Positions 26,731 through 36,089 are shown, counted from the stretch's first letter. The stretch: 64,000 nucleotides of DNA from Bacteroidales bacterium (GCA_017443845.1 JAFSXX010000017.1:100688-164687); one strand, 5' to 3'. The notes: generated from the sequence alone by a model not told the origin. Program-made: numbers and translations.

Positions 26731-26761
26731 CAAAAATAATAAAGTTATCGGATAAAACCAA
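26731..26761 (-). promoter_or_regulatory. Likely promoter of the 22-kb cluster
   Basis: On the minus strand TATTTTTG (26731-26738) matches the Bacteroidota -7 consensus TAnnTTTG exactly. TTGG (26758-26761) lies 19 nt upstream at the -33 position (3/4 match to TTTG). This would place the start about 70-75 nt before the SusC ATG. No operator or regulator gene was recognised nearby. Confidence 0.6.
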
Positions 26762-26880
26762 TTTCGAGAAAAAAAGTTGATGTTTCGTTTTGGTTTCGTT
26801 TGTTTCGTTTTCAAAACCGACTAAGAATCGGCGGGATTCCGTTGACGACCACACAAAACGGGAGATACCGGATCAAAAAA

Positions 26881-26911
26881 TTTGCAGCGAAGAAAAAAAT
26901 GCCTACATTTG
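26881..26911 (+). promoter_or_regulatory. rpsU promoter, perfect Bacteroidota consensus
   Basis: TTTG (26881-26884), a 19-nt spacer, then TACATTTG (26904-26911): an exact match to TTTG-N19-TAnnTTTG. The transcript would start near 26918, giving a very short leader that begins just before the strong Shine-Dalgarno. Confidence 0.85.
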
Positions 26912-26942
26912 CAGCCCCAAGAAAAAAGGAGGTGTCTGCATA

Positions 26943-27134
26943 ATGATCATAGTACCTGTAAAAGAAGGCGAGAACATAGAGAGAGCGCTTAAGAAGTTCA
27001 AGAGGAAGTTCGAGAAGACCGGAACGGTCCGCGAGCTCCGCAACCGCAAGACTTTTGAGAAACCTTCAGTGAAGAAGCGTGCCCAGATGATGAAAGCCAT
27101 CTATGTACAGCACATGCAGCTCAACGAAGAATAA
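26943..27134 (+). CDS. rpsU: Ribosomal protein bS21
   Basis: 63 aa from the ATG at 26943; the longer open frame from 26790 is excluded because its start precedes the promoter. The product MIIVPVKEGENIERALKKFK ... VRELRNRKTFEKPSVKKRAQ is bS21, a small 30S protein at the platform near the mRNA 5' end. It has AAGGAGGT (26926-26933) 9 nt before the start, a near-perfect Shine-Dalgarno that is rare in this phylum. In Bacteroidota, bS21 helps hide the anti-Shine-Dalgarno of 16S rRNA, and a strong SD on rpsU fits autoregulation by ribosomes lacking bS21. It is monocistronic, closed by the terminator at 27157. Confidence 0.95.
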   Translation: MIIVPVKEGENIERALKKFKRKFEKTGTVRELRNRKTFEKPSVKKRAQMMKAIYVQHMQLNEE

Positions 27135-27156
27135 TCAAACTGCAACAGATAAAAAA

Positions 27157-27186
27157 AACGCCGGCCATTCTGGCCGGCGTTTTTTG
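27157..27186. terminator. Bidirectional intrinsic terminator between rpsU and the RRM gene
   Basis: AACGCCGGCC (27157-27166), a 5-nt loop and GGCCGGCGTT (27172-27181) form a 10-bp stem. A T run follows on the plus strand and an A run precedes it (27151-27158), so it can stop both converging genes. Confidence 0.92.
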
Positions 27187-27192
27187 TTCAGG

Positions 27193-27468
27193 TCACTCGG
27201 CTGGCTCTGCCGCAGGCGCCTCCTTGACAGGGCGCTCGTTTCCGACAGCACAGTGTATGGTACGGCCCATCAGTTCAGTACCGTCAAGTGCCTCAATTGC
27301 TGCATGGCCTTCTGCCTCATCCATTTCGACGAAACCATAGCCTTTGGAACGGCGGGTCTCCTTGTCGATGATTATACGGGCATTCCGGACTTCTCCATAG
27401 GGAGCGAAAGTGGAAGCGAGTATCTCTCTCTTCACCCTGTAGCTCAAGCCATAAACAAAGATATTCAT
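27193..27468 (-). CDS. RRM-domain RNA-binding protein
   Basis: 91 aa: one RNA-recognition motif and a short acidic Ala/Pro/Glu tail. RNP-2 is IFVYGLSY (residues ~3-10) and RNP-1 is KGYGFVEM (~42-49), with the aromatic residues used for RNA stacking intact. Small single-RRM proteins of this type are abundant in Bacteroidota, where they act as global RNA-binding factors, possibly in place of Hfq. The gene is monocistronic with its own perfect promoter and a terminator shared with rpsU. Confidence 0.93.
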   Translation of the reverse strand: MNIFVYGLSYRVKREILASTFAPYGEVRNARIIIDKETRRSKGYGFVEMDEAEGHAAIEALDGTELMGRTIHCAVGNERPVKEAPAAEPAE

Positions 27469-27514
27469 AATAAATAAAAGAAGTAGGTAATAATTGTGAT
27501 GAAAAAAGTTGTAA

Positions 27515-27545
27515 CAAAAATAGACCTTTATTTCAATAAAACAAA
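27515..27545 (-). promoter_or_regulatory. RRM gene promoter, perfect consensus
   Basis: On the minus strand: TTTG (27542-27545), a 19-nt spacer, TATTTTTG (27515-27522). The leader to the ATG at 27468 is about 40 nt and AT-rich. Confidence 0.85.
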
Positions 27546-27621
27546 ATCAATTTTTTAAAAAAAATATGCAGCACTCATAAAAAACGCGAAATCTTATCAC
27601 ATCTTCCTATAATTTAATATG

Positions 27622-28677
27622 TTACAGACCGGATATCAATCGCACGAGCGCATTGAGCAATTTGAGCGCAAATGAGAGCAGGCCAGCCATATATGATGAC
27701 AGCGCCCAGGAATCCGGAAACAACAGCGAGGCGGCCGTCAGGTAGAGGACTGAACCGGCCACCGGCACCGCCAGGAGATTGGTTACGAGAAAATACCTCG
27801 GGAAGGTGCCAAAGTAAAAATACGACAGCGGGGCGGTCGCAGCCTGGCAGGCTATGGCGACGCAGAGGGAATCCCACACCAGCGTCAGGACCCTGGACCT
27901 GGTATCGAGCAGCCCCCTCAGGAACGGAAAGAGGGTGAAAAGCGACAGGCACGCGCAGAAAGAGAGCTGGAATCCGATCCCGCGCGGAGCCTCGGGATTC
28001 GCAAGGACGATAAACAGCGCGGCCACGGAAAGCGCTCTGATGCCGTCTTTTCCGGAACGCATAATCGGGGAAAGCTCATATACGGTAATCATAAGCGAGG
28101 CCCTTGCGATGGATGGGCTCAAACCGGTCATAAGGGCGAACCACCAAAGAAAGGCCAGCACGACGAAACTCCTGATCCGGCGCAGGGGCGGACTCGCGCC
28201 CATAAAGAAGAGCATCCAGCAGATCATCTTGTAGATAATGCCGACGTGGAGCCCCGAGAGGGCGAGCAGATGCATCGCCCCACTGCGCCGGTACTCCTCC
28301 TTCAGGGAACGGCCGACGGCGCTCCTGTCCCCCACCGCGAGGGCCTTGAGCACCGCCTGCCCCTCGGGCTCCGCGACGAGTCCTCCCACCTGCGCCGAAA
28401 CGCGGGCCTTGACCGCGGCGAAACGGGCCTCGAGCAGGCTCACGCTCCGCGCGGGAGGCATCCTGGAAACCTGCACCGAAGCGGCGCCAAGCAGGAAAAA
28501 GGCCAACAAAACGGGAACGGTGCGGGGACGCAGGAGCGACAGCAGGGCCGCCGCGGAGGCGAGCGCCAGATAAGCCGGAGGCGGCAGGGCAATCCACCCG
28601 CCGAAAAAATCGCCCGCCAGGAGGGCGAGCGTACAGAGGCATATAAACCTACCTTTCATCTTCCTACCTTTCTCCAT
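27622..28677 (-). CDS. comEC: Short ComEC/Rec2-family membrane protein (competence domain only)
   Basis: 351 aa (a second Met is at 28659). Several hydrophobic segments are present. The ComEC core is recognised by SGAMHLLALSGLHVGIIY, the MTGLSPSIARASLM block and GIGFQLSFCACLSLFTLFPF. ComEC forms the inner-membrane channel for incoming DNA in natural transformation. Bacteroidota ComEC proteins are usually about twice this length, with an N-terminal OB-fold (DUF4131) and often a C-terminal metallo-beta-lactamase domain. Here the N-terminus before the core is only ~125 residues and no nuclease-like domain follows. It may be a minimal form or a decaying gene, although the frame is intact. Its start codon overlaps the ackA -33 box, and the genes are divergent. 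Confidence 0.8.
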   Translation of the reverse strand: MEKGRKMKGRFICLCTLALLAGDFFGGWIALPPPAYLALASAAALLSLLRPRTVPVLLAFFLLGAASVQVSRMPPARSVSLLEARFAAVKARVSAQVGGLVAEPEGQAVLKALAVGDRSAVGRSLKEEYRRSGAMHLLALSGLHVGIIYKMICWMLFFMGASPPLRRIRSFVVLAFLWWFALMTGLSPSIARASLMITVYELSPIMRSGKDGIRALSVAALFIVLANPEAPRGIGFQLSFCACLSLFTLFPFLRGLLDTRSRVLTLVWDSLCVAIACQAATAPLSYFYFGTFPRYFLVTNLLAVPVAGSVLYLTAASLLFPDSWALSSYMAGLLSFALKLLNALVRLISGL

Positions 28678-28708
28678 TTGCGAAGATAGACATTATTTCG
28701 TAATTTTG
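28677..28708 (+). promoter_or_regulatory. ackA-ptb promoter
   Basis: TTTG (28677-28680), a 20-nt spacer, then TAATTTTG (28701-28708), matching TAnnTTTG exactly. The leader to the ATG at 28758 is about 43 nt. Confidence 0.75.
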
Positions 28709-28757
28709 CAGGATATATTTGAGATCAACTTATCAATTATAAACAACTAACAATCAA

Positions 28758-29975
28758 ATGATCGTACTTGTATTGAATTGCGGAAGCTCTTCCCTTAAGT
28801 ATCAGGTTCTTGATATGAAGAGCGACAATGACTTCAACCTTCTCGCAAAAGGCCTCGTCGAGCGCATCGGCGAAAAGATGGGCGCCCTCACCCACCGCGT
28901 GCCCGACCACGACAAATATGTAGTCGAGATGCCTATCCCCGACCATACCGTCGGTATCAAGGCAGTCCTCGAGCTGCTCGTCTCCAAGGAGCACGGCGTG
29001 CTCGAATCCCTCAGCCAGATCGAGGCCGTAGGCCACCGCGTGGCTCACGGAGGAGAGTATTTCAAAGGCAGCGCCCTGGTCGATGACAAGGCTTACGAAG
29101 AGATCGAGAAGCTCTGCGTCCTGGCTCCGCTCCACAACCCCGCCAACCTGCTCGGCGTAAAGGCAGTCAACGAACTGATGCCCGGCACCCCCAACGTGAC
29201 CGTATTCGACACCGCATTCCACCAGACGATGCCCGACTACGCTTACACCTACGCAATTCCCTACGAGTATTATGAGAAATACGCCGTCCGCCGCTACGGC
29301 TTCCACGGCACCAGCCACAAGTTCGTCGCCGCACGCGGAGCCGAATTCGCAGGCATCGACCTCGAGCACTCGAAGATCATCACCTGCCACCTCGGCAACG
29401 GCAGCTCGATTACCGCGGTCAAGGACGGCAAGTGCATCGACACCTCGATGGGCTTCACCCCGCAGGAAGGAGTCCCTATGGGAACCCGCAGCGGCAGCAT
29501 CGACGCCACCATCGTGCCCTTCATCGCAGCCAAGGAGAACCTCGCTCCCGCACAGGTCGAGAAGATGCTCAACAAGCAGAGCGGTCTTCTCGGCGTTTCC
29601 GGCGTTTCGTCCGACTGCCGTGACATCGAAGAGGCTGCGGCAAACGGCAACGCCCGCGCTTCGCTTGCCCTCAACATCCTCTGCTACGACATCAAGAAGA
29701 TCATCGGCGCCTATGCGGCAGCACTCGGCGGAGTCGATCTGATAGTCTTCACCGGCGGAATCGGCGAGAATTCGGCTCCCACCCGCCGCGACGCCTGCGA
29801 CGGCCTCGAATTCCTCGGAGTCAAGATCAACAACGAAGTCAACGACGCCACCCACGGCAAGGACACCCTCATCTCCACCGCAGATTCGAAGGTGAAGGTA
29901 TGCGTCATCGCCACCAACGAGGAGCTGATGATAGCCCGCGACACAATGAACATCGTAAAAAACCTCAAAAAATAA
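28758..29975 (+). CDS. ackA: Acetate kinase
   Basis: 405 aa, normal length. Signature motifs: LNCGSSSLKYQ (phosphate-1), LAPLHNPANL, FDTAFHQTMP, RYGFHGTSHKFV, TCHLGNGSS, TSMGFTPQEG, GTRSGSID and TNEELMIARD at the end. It makes ATP from acetyl-P, the main substrate-level step of acetate fermentation in anaerobes. The Gln in FTPQEG replaces the usual Leu. It is paired, 7 nt apart, with a phosphotransbutyrylase-type acyltransferase rather than a standard Pta, so butyrate-kinase-like use cannot be excluded. The kinase itself looks like AckA, not Buk (which is shorter). Confidence 0.93.
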   Translation: MIVLVLNCGSSSLKYQVLDMKSDNDFNLLAKGLVERIGEKMGALTHRVPDHDKYVVEMPIPDHTVGIKAVLELLVSKEHGVLESLSQIEAVGHRVAHGGEYFKGSALVDDKAYEEIEKLCVLAPLHNPANLLGVKAVNELMPGTPNVTVFDTAFHQTMPDYAYTYAIPYEYYEKYAVRRYGFHGTSHKFVAARGAEFAGIDLEHSKIITCHLGNGSSITAVKDGKCIDTSMGFTPQEGVPMGTRSGSIDATIVPFIAAKENLAPAQVEKMLNKQSGLLGVSGVSSDCRDIEEAAANGNARASLALNILCYDIKKIIGAYAAALGGVDLIVFTGGIGENSAPTRRDACDGLEFLGVKINNEVNDATHGKDTLISTADSKVKVCVIATNEELMIARDTMNIVKNLKK

Positions 29976-29982
29976 CAACACA

Positions 29983-30885
29983 ATGATCACTAATTTCGAA
30001 GAACTCTTTGAAGTGCTCCGTTCCAAGAGCAAGAAGCGTCTCGTAGCCGCCTGGGCTGTCGACGACCATACCGTAACCGCTGCCGGCAAGGCTGTCCAGC
30101 TGGGTATCGTGGAAGCCACCCTCGTGGGTGACAAGGACAAGATCCTCGCAGTCTGCGAGGCTGAGAAACTCGATCCCGCACTCTTCACCATCGTCGACAA
30201 CAAGGACGAGCTGAAATCCATCGCACAGGCAGTCTCGATGGTCAAAAACGGCGAAGGCGACATCCTTATGAAGGGCCTCTGCAGCACCGACAAGTATATG
30301 CGCGGCATCCTCAACAAGGAGAACGGCCTCCTTCCTCCGAAGGCAGTCCTGAGCCACGTCTCCGTGCTCCAGAACCCCAACTATCATAAGCTCCTTATCA
30401 TCAGCGACATGGCTGTAATCCCCGCTCCCGACTTCAAGCAGAAGCAGGCTGAGGTCAAGTACCTCGTCAAGACCGCCAAGGCTCTCGGTATCGAGAAGCC
30501 GAAGGTGGCTGCCGTAGCCGCTACCGAGCAGATGCTCGACGGTATGCCCGCTTGCGTGGAGGCTGCCCTCCTGGCCAAGATGGCCGACCGCGGCCAGATC
30601 GGCGGATGCGTCCTCGACGGTCCTCTCGCACTCGACGTAGCCCTCTCCAAAGAGGCTGTCGCCATCAAGAAGCTCAAGAGCGAAGTCGCAGGCGACGCTG
30701 ACTGCCTCCTCTTCCCCAACATCGAATCGGCAAACGTCTTCTACAAGACCAATACCCAGCTGTGCCCCGGTGTCCGCACCGCAGCCATCGTAGCCGGAGC
30801 TTCCGCACCCTGCGTCCTCTCCAGCCGCGCCGACAGCATCGACACCAAGCTCAACTCCATCGCACTCGCAGCCCTCACGGCATAA
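29983..30885 (+). CDS. ptb: Phosphate butyryl/acetyltransferase (Ptb-type)
   Basis: 300 aa, the length of Ptb and shorter than Pta-only proteins (~330) or multidomain Pta. Seen: LVAAWAVDDHTV in the N-terminus, EGDILMKGLCST, VLSHVSVLQNP, KPKVAAVAATEQ, CVLDGPLALDVALS and ADCLLFPNIESANVFYK, the last two characteristic of the PTA/PTB family. It moves an acyl group between CoA and phosphate. With AckA immediately upstream it closes the acyl-CoA to acyl-P to acid route. The chain-length preference (acetyl, propionyl or butyryl) cannot be told from sequence; MutA/MutB elsewhere in the window make propionyl-CoA a plausible substrate. Confidence 0.85.
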   Translation: MITNFEELFEVLRSKSKKRLVAAWAVDDHTVTAAGKAVQLGIVEATLVGDKDKILAVCEAEKLDPALFTIVDNKDELKSIAQAVSMVKNGEGDILMKGLCSTDKYMRGILNKENGLLPPKAVLSHVSVLQNPNYHKLLIISDMAVIPAPDFKQKQAEVKYLVKTAKALGIEKPKVAAVAATEQMLDGMPACVEAALLAKMADRGQIGGCVLDGPLALDVALSKEAVAIKKLKSEVAGDADCLLFPNIESANVFYKTNTQLCPGVRTAAIVAGASAPCVLSSRADSIDTKLNSIALAALTA

Positions 30886-30904
30886 GAGCGGCGACATTAC
30901 AGAC

Positions 30905-30944
30905 ATACCCTGCCGCCCCCTCCGGTGGAAGGACGGCAGGGTAT
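30905..30944 (+). terminator. Hairpin after ptb
   Basis: ATACCCTGCCG (30905-30915) pairs perfectly with CGGCAGGGTAT (30934-30944). The 18-nt loop can itself pair partly (CCTCC with GGAAGG). The following CTGTTATTAT is only weakly T-rich, so termination may be incomplete and the MATE gene may be partly co-transcribed. Confidence 0.55.
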
Positions 30945-30969
30945 CTGTTATTATCCGACCCGACAGCAA

Positions 30970-32343
30970 ATGGCAGAACAGATACCCCTCGAACTCGGTA
31001 CGGAGCCGGTAGGAAAGCTCCTTAGGAAATATGCGTTTCCGGCGATCGTGGCGATGACCGCCTCGTCGCTCTACAATATGGTGGACAGCATCTTCATCGG
31101 ACAGGGATGCGGCCCTATGGCCATCTCCGGCCTGGCCCTGACCTTCCCCCTGATGAACCTCTCATCGGCGTTCGGTACGCTGGTGGGAGTCGGCGGCGCC
31201 ACCCTCATCTCCGTGCTGCTCGGGCAGAAGAATTACGACACGGCCAAGAAGGTGCTGAGCAATGTATTCCTGCTCAACATCCTGATCGGATTCCTTTTTT
31301 CGGCCGTCTCGCTCATTTTCCTCGACCCCATCCTCACCTTCTTCGGAGCCAGCGAGGCCACCCTCCCCTACGCCCGGTCCTATATGATTCCGATCCTCAT
31401 CGGAAACATAGTGACGCATCTCTATTTCGGACTGAACTCCATCGTGCGTGTCGAGGGGCATCCGCAGAAGGCTATGATCGCCACCATACTTACGGTGACA
31501 ATCAACACGATACTCGACCCTATATTCATCTTCGTATTCGATATGGGAATCCAGGGCGCAGCAGTGGCCACCGTCATCTCGCAGTTCATCTCGCTGATAT
31601 GGGTGATGCGGATCATCTGCGACCGCAAGCAGTTCCTCCACCTGGAGTGGAAGAAACTCAGGCTCGACTGGGCTATCGCCGGACGCTCGATTTCGATCGG
31701 ACTGGCCCCCTTCCTGATGAATGCGGCCTCCTGCTTCATAGTGATATTCGTCAACAATCAGCTGAAGCGTTACGGCGGCGACCTGGCCATCGGCGCCTTC
31801 GGAATCGTCAACCGCATCGTGTTCCTCTTCCTGATGATAGTGATGGGATTCAACCAGGGAATGCAGCCTATCGCAGGCTATAATTACGGAGCAAAACTAT
31901 ACGGGCGGACTGTCGCGGTGCTCCATCTCACAATGAAATGGGCCTGCCTTATAACTACCACCTGCTTCCTGGTGGGTATGCTCATCCCGCAGGCGGCGGT
32001 CTCGCTTTTCACCCACGACAGCGAGCTCATCGCCATCGCTTCGCGCGGTTTCAGGATCAATGTCCTGATATTCCCTATTGTAGGACGCCAGATGGTTATC
32101 TCCAACTTCTTCCAGAGCCTTGGGCTCGCCAAGAAGGCCATCTTCCTCTCCCTCACCCGCCAGCTTCTCTTCCTGCTGCCGGCGCTCGCGCTCCTGCCGC
32201 TGCTTCTGGGCACCGACGGAGTATGGCTCAGCTTCCCCGTATCCGACCTTCTGGCCGTGATCGTGGCCGAGGTAATGCTCGCGCAGCTCAAGCGGCAGTT
32301 CAGGGAGAACACCCTCGAACCCGAATCTTTAGAAGCAAATTAG
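30970..32343 (+). CDS. MATE-family efflux transporter (MepA/DinF-like)
   Basis: 457 aa from the ATG at 30970; the upstream start at 30925 lies inside the hairpin region. Twelve hydrophobic segments, with MATE landmarks: KYAFPAIVAMTASSLYNMVDSIFIGQG in TM1, PLMNLSSAFGTLVGVGGATLISVLLGQK, NTILDPIFIF, and MGFNQGMQPIAGYNYGAK in the second half. It exports cationic or aromatic compounds in exchange for H+ or Na+. The cytidylate-kinase-like gene follows after 6 nt, so the two are likely co-transcribed. Confidence 0.92.
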   Translation: MAEQIPLELGTEPVGKLLRKYAFPAIVAMTASSLYNMVDSIFIGQGCGPMAISGLALTFPLMNLSSAFGTLVGVGGATLISVLLGQKNYDTAKKVLSNVFLLNILIGFLFSAVSLIFLDPILTFFGASEATLPYARSYMIPILIGNIVTHLYFGLNSIVRVEGHPQKAMIATILTVTINTILDPIFIFVFDMGIQGAAVATVISQFISLIWVMRIICDRKQFLHLEWKKLRLDWAIAGRSISIGLAPFLMNAASCFIVIFVNNQLKRYGGDLAIGAFGIVNRIVFLFLMIVMGFNQGMQPIAGYNYGAKLYGRTVAVLHLTMKWACLITTTCFLVGMLIPQAAVSLFTHDSELIAIASRGFRINVLIFPIVGRQMVISNFFQSLGLAKKAIFLSLTRQLLFLLPALALLPLLLGTDGVWLSFPVSDLLAVIVAEVMLAQLKRQFRENTLEPESLEAN

Positions 32344-32349
32344 CCCGAT

Positions 32350-32982
32350 ATGGAACAGAATTACGTCATTTCAATCGGCCGCAGCATAGGTGCAGGCGGC
32401 CTTTCGACGGCAAAGGCCCTCTCCGAAGAACTGGGCATCAAGATGTATGACAAGGAGCTCATCACCGAGGTGGCCCGCCGCAGCGGTCTCAGCCCCGATA
32501 TTTTCGAGAAGAAAGATGAGCGCGCCTCCCGCAGCAAAATGACATCGCTATTCGGTTTCCGCTCCCTGCTGCAGGGCAACGGTTCCATCACCACCGACAG
32601 CATTTTGAACGAGGAGAGCCTCTTCAAGATCCAGAGCCAGGTGATCCGCGACCTGGCCGAAAACGAATCGTGCATCATAGTCGGACGCTGCGCCGATTAT
32701 ATCCTGAGGGACAATCCCCGCTGCGCGAGTTTCTTCATCAATGCCGATCCCGCCCTGCGCGTCAAGCGCCTTATGGAGCGCGGAATGGATGAGGAAGAGG
32801 CCCGCCGCCGCATCAGCCAGGGCGACAGGAAGAGGGCTGAATACTATAATTACTATACCTTCAAGAGATGGGGCGACTCGGCCAGCTACGATCTGTGCAT
32901 CGACTCTGGCAAGGTTAGAGGCGATATCCCGACTGTAAGGAATATTATTATCGATTATCTGAAAATCAGACATATACTGTAA
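32350..32982 (+). CDS. Cytidylate-kinase-like family protein
   Basis: 210 aa. Walker-A-like GRSIGAGGLSTAKAL at the N-terminus (residues ~10-24), YDKELITEVARRSG, an (I/V)(I/V)GRCADYIL block, and lid-like RRRISQGDRKRAEYYNYYT. This is the CMP-kinase-like P-loop family (PF13189 type), widespread in Bacteroidota and Firmicutes, whose substrate is not settled; true Cmk is usually a separate gene. The gene probably forms an operon with the MATE transporter. A structured intergenic element follows. Confidence 0.85.
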   Translation: MEQNYVISIGRSIGAGGLSTAKALSEELGIKMYDKELITEVARRSGLSPDIFEKKDERASRSKMTSLFGFRSLLQGNGSITTDSILNEESLFKIQSQVIRDLAENESCIIVGRCADYILRDNPRCASFFINADPALRVKRLMERGMDEEEARRRISQGDRKRAEYYNYYTFKRWGDSASYDLCIDSGKVRGDIPTVRNIIIDYLKIRHIL

Positions 32983-33002
32983 TGAGCATCAATTATAATG
33001 GA

Positions 33003-33106
33003 GCATATATGGCACTTGGGAGGATTCGATTCGCAGCAGACAAGTTATCCGCGCAGCGGATGACGCAGGATGCGAGACTCTACATCCTCCCTTGGGCCAT
33101 ATATGC
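33003..33106 (+). other. Long imperfect inverted repeat, candidate structured RNA or mobile hairpin
   Basis: Outer arms GCATATATGGC (33003-33013) / GCCATATATGC (33096-33106) pair perfectly. After a 4x4 internal loop, GGGAGGAT (33018-33025) pairs with ATCCTCCC (33084-33091). Inside, TCGCA (33031-33035) pairs with TGCGA (33071-33075), and the apex holds ATCCGC-GCA-GCGGAT (33047-33061). It fills nearly the whole gap between the kinase-like gene and ettA. The nested stems look like a selected RNA fold or a REP/MITE-type unit; no known riboswitch class was recognised. Confidence 0.6.
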
Positions 33107-33143
33107 GGAATGGTTATGATTGATGCGTTTAAAGGCAATTAAT

Positions 33144-34820
<1,677 letters not shown>

Positions 34821-34822
34821 CC

Positions 34823-36085
34823 TTAGTACTGCACCTCAATCACGTACGGGACGCCGTTGAGGACGTCGAGGCGTCCGGTGTACTGGGTACCGTAAACAGG
34901 CGAGAGGGTTGTCTCGACGGTAGTATCGCAGAAGACGGAGACATAGAGTGTCCCGGCCTTGGGGCGGACTATCGTCAGGACCTTGTCGACGCCGTTCTTG
35001 ACATTCTTGTACTTGGCATTCTTCACGAATGCGAGGTCCTCGCTGTCGGCGAACAGGTGGAGGTCAAACTCCTCATAACCGCGGACAGGCTTGAGCGAGA
35101 TGCGGACGGTATCGGTTCCTTCCGGAAGATTCACGGTAAAGTGATGATACTGGCGGTCGCCGATGCGGGTAAAGTCGGGATTCTTCTCCTCCGTGGTGCA
35201 GACCATATTGCGCGCCTGGTAGTTGACCAGTTCGCCCTTGATGCGGGGCTTGCCGTTGCCTTCGATGGCATAGAGCAGCATCGCTTCCATCATCTGGAGC
35301 TTAGGTCCGGTAACCGCACCCTCGGGATGGGGTCCGCAGCAGATGACGCGGCCGGTATTCTCGTTCTCTTTCCAAGCCCATACGGCGGCGTTGCCGTGCA
35401 TGGTCTTGGGCTCATAATAGTAGTCGAAGAGAGCCTCGCAGCCGGGAATCATATCGTTGTAGTCCATATAGCAGCCTCCGTTGTGATAGACGCTGTCGAT
35501 GAAGCGCGCGCCGTCGAAATCACGGAACTTGAGCGCCGGGGAATTCTCGGGGACAGTAACGGCCACATAGGTGTCGGCAAGGCCGGCATTGGTGCAAATA
35601 TTGGGATAGATTCCGATATACTCGTCGTGAATCCTCTTGTGGGTTCCGGTAGTCGCCACATAAGCTCCCGCGCAGTTGCCGAGGTAGCTGCCGCCGGCCT
35701 TCACATAGGCGCGGATATTGGCCCTTCCGGGCTCGGTGATGCTGCGGCCGTGTCCTCCTCCGCTGCCGCCGTTTACGAACATCATCTTGAATCGGGGAGC
35801 TCCGTCGGGATAGAGCAGCCAGCCGTTGGTATCGTTCTCGCTGCCGATGAAGGCGTGGTTCTGCGAGAGGGTGTCCATAATGGTCGCCTCCTTGTCCTTC
35901 GCGGTGCGGAGGATCTCGAGGCTGAGGCCGAGGGCGCGGGTGGAAGGCAGGTCCTTGCGGGAGGAGAGATCGAGACCTCCGTCCATAAAGACATCTTTAT
36001 AATAGCCGTCGTAATTCTGGGCCGTGAGCGCCGTCGCGGGACAGAGAGCCGCGACTGCCAGCAGGGAAAGCAGATACTTTTTCAT
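34823..36085 (-). CDS. Exported BPL_N (glutamine-amidotransferase-like) protein with C-terminal PPC-like domain
   Basis: 420 aa from the ATG at 36085 (MKKYLLSLLAVAAL); an upstream ATG at 36097 overlaps the previous gene's stop. It has a cleavable signal peptide (…ALTA-Q). The N-terminal ~270 residues resemble the biotin-protein-ligase N-terminal / class-I glutamine-amidotransferase-like fold: FVNGGSGGGHG, then the nucleophile turn GGSYLGNCAGAY. C-terminal ~120 residues (YHHFTVNLPEGTDTVRISL ... GTLYVSVFCDTTVE) form a beta domain like the bacterial pre-peptidase C-terminal domain. The function of exported BPL_N proteins is unknown; the Cys suggests a hydrolase or amidotransferase. It is paralogous to the next gene upstream. 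Confidence 0.7.
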   Translation of the reverse strand: MKKYLLSLLAVAALCPATALTAQNYDGYYKDVFMDGGLDLSSRKDLPSTRALGLSLEILRTAKDKEATIMDTLSQNHAFIGSENDTNGWLLYPDGAPRFKMMFVNGGSGGGHGRSITEPGRANIRAYVKAGGSYLGNCAGAYVATTGTHKRIHDEYIGIYPNICTNAGLADTYVAVTVPENSPALKFRDFDGARFIDSVYHNGGCYMDYNDMIPGCEALFDYYYEPKTMHGNAAVWAWKENENTGRVICCGPHPEGAVTGPKLQMMEAMLLYAIEGNGKPRIKGELVNYQARNMVCTTEEKNPDFTRIGDRQYHHFTVNLPEGTDTVRISLKPVRGYEEFDLHLFADSEDLAFVKNAKYKNVKNGVDKVLTIVRPKAGTLYVSVFCDTTVETTLSPVYGTQYTGRLDVLNGVPYVIEVQY

Positions 36086-36089
36086 TGTA

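Noticed and set aside
28737..30380. 547-codon minus-strand frame opposite ackA/ptb
   Set aside because: Antisense to two well-supported metabolic genes; no start context or motif.
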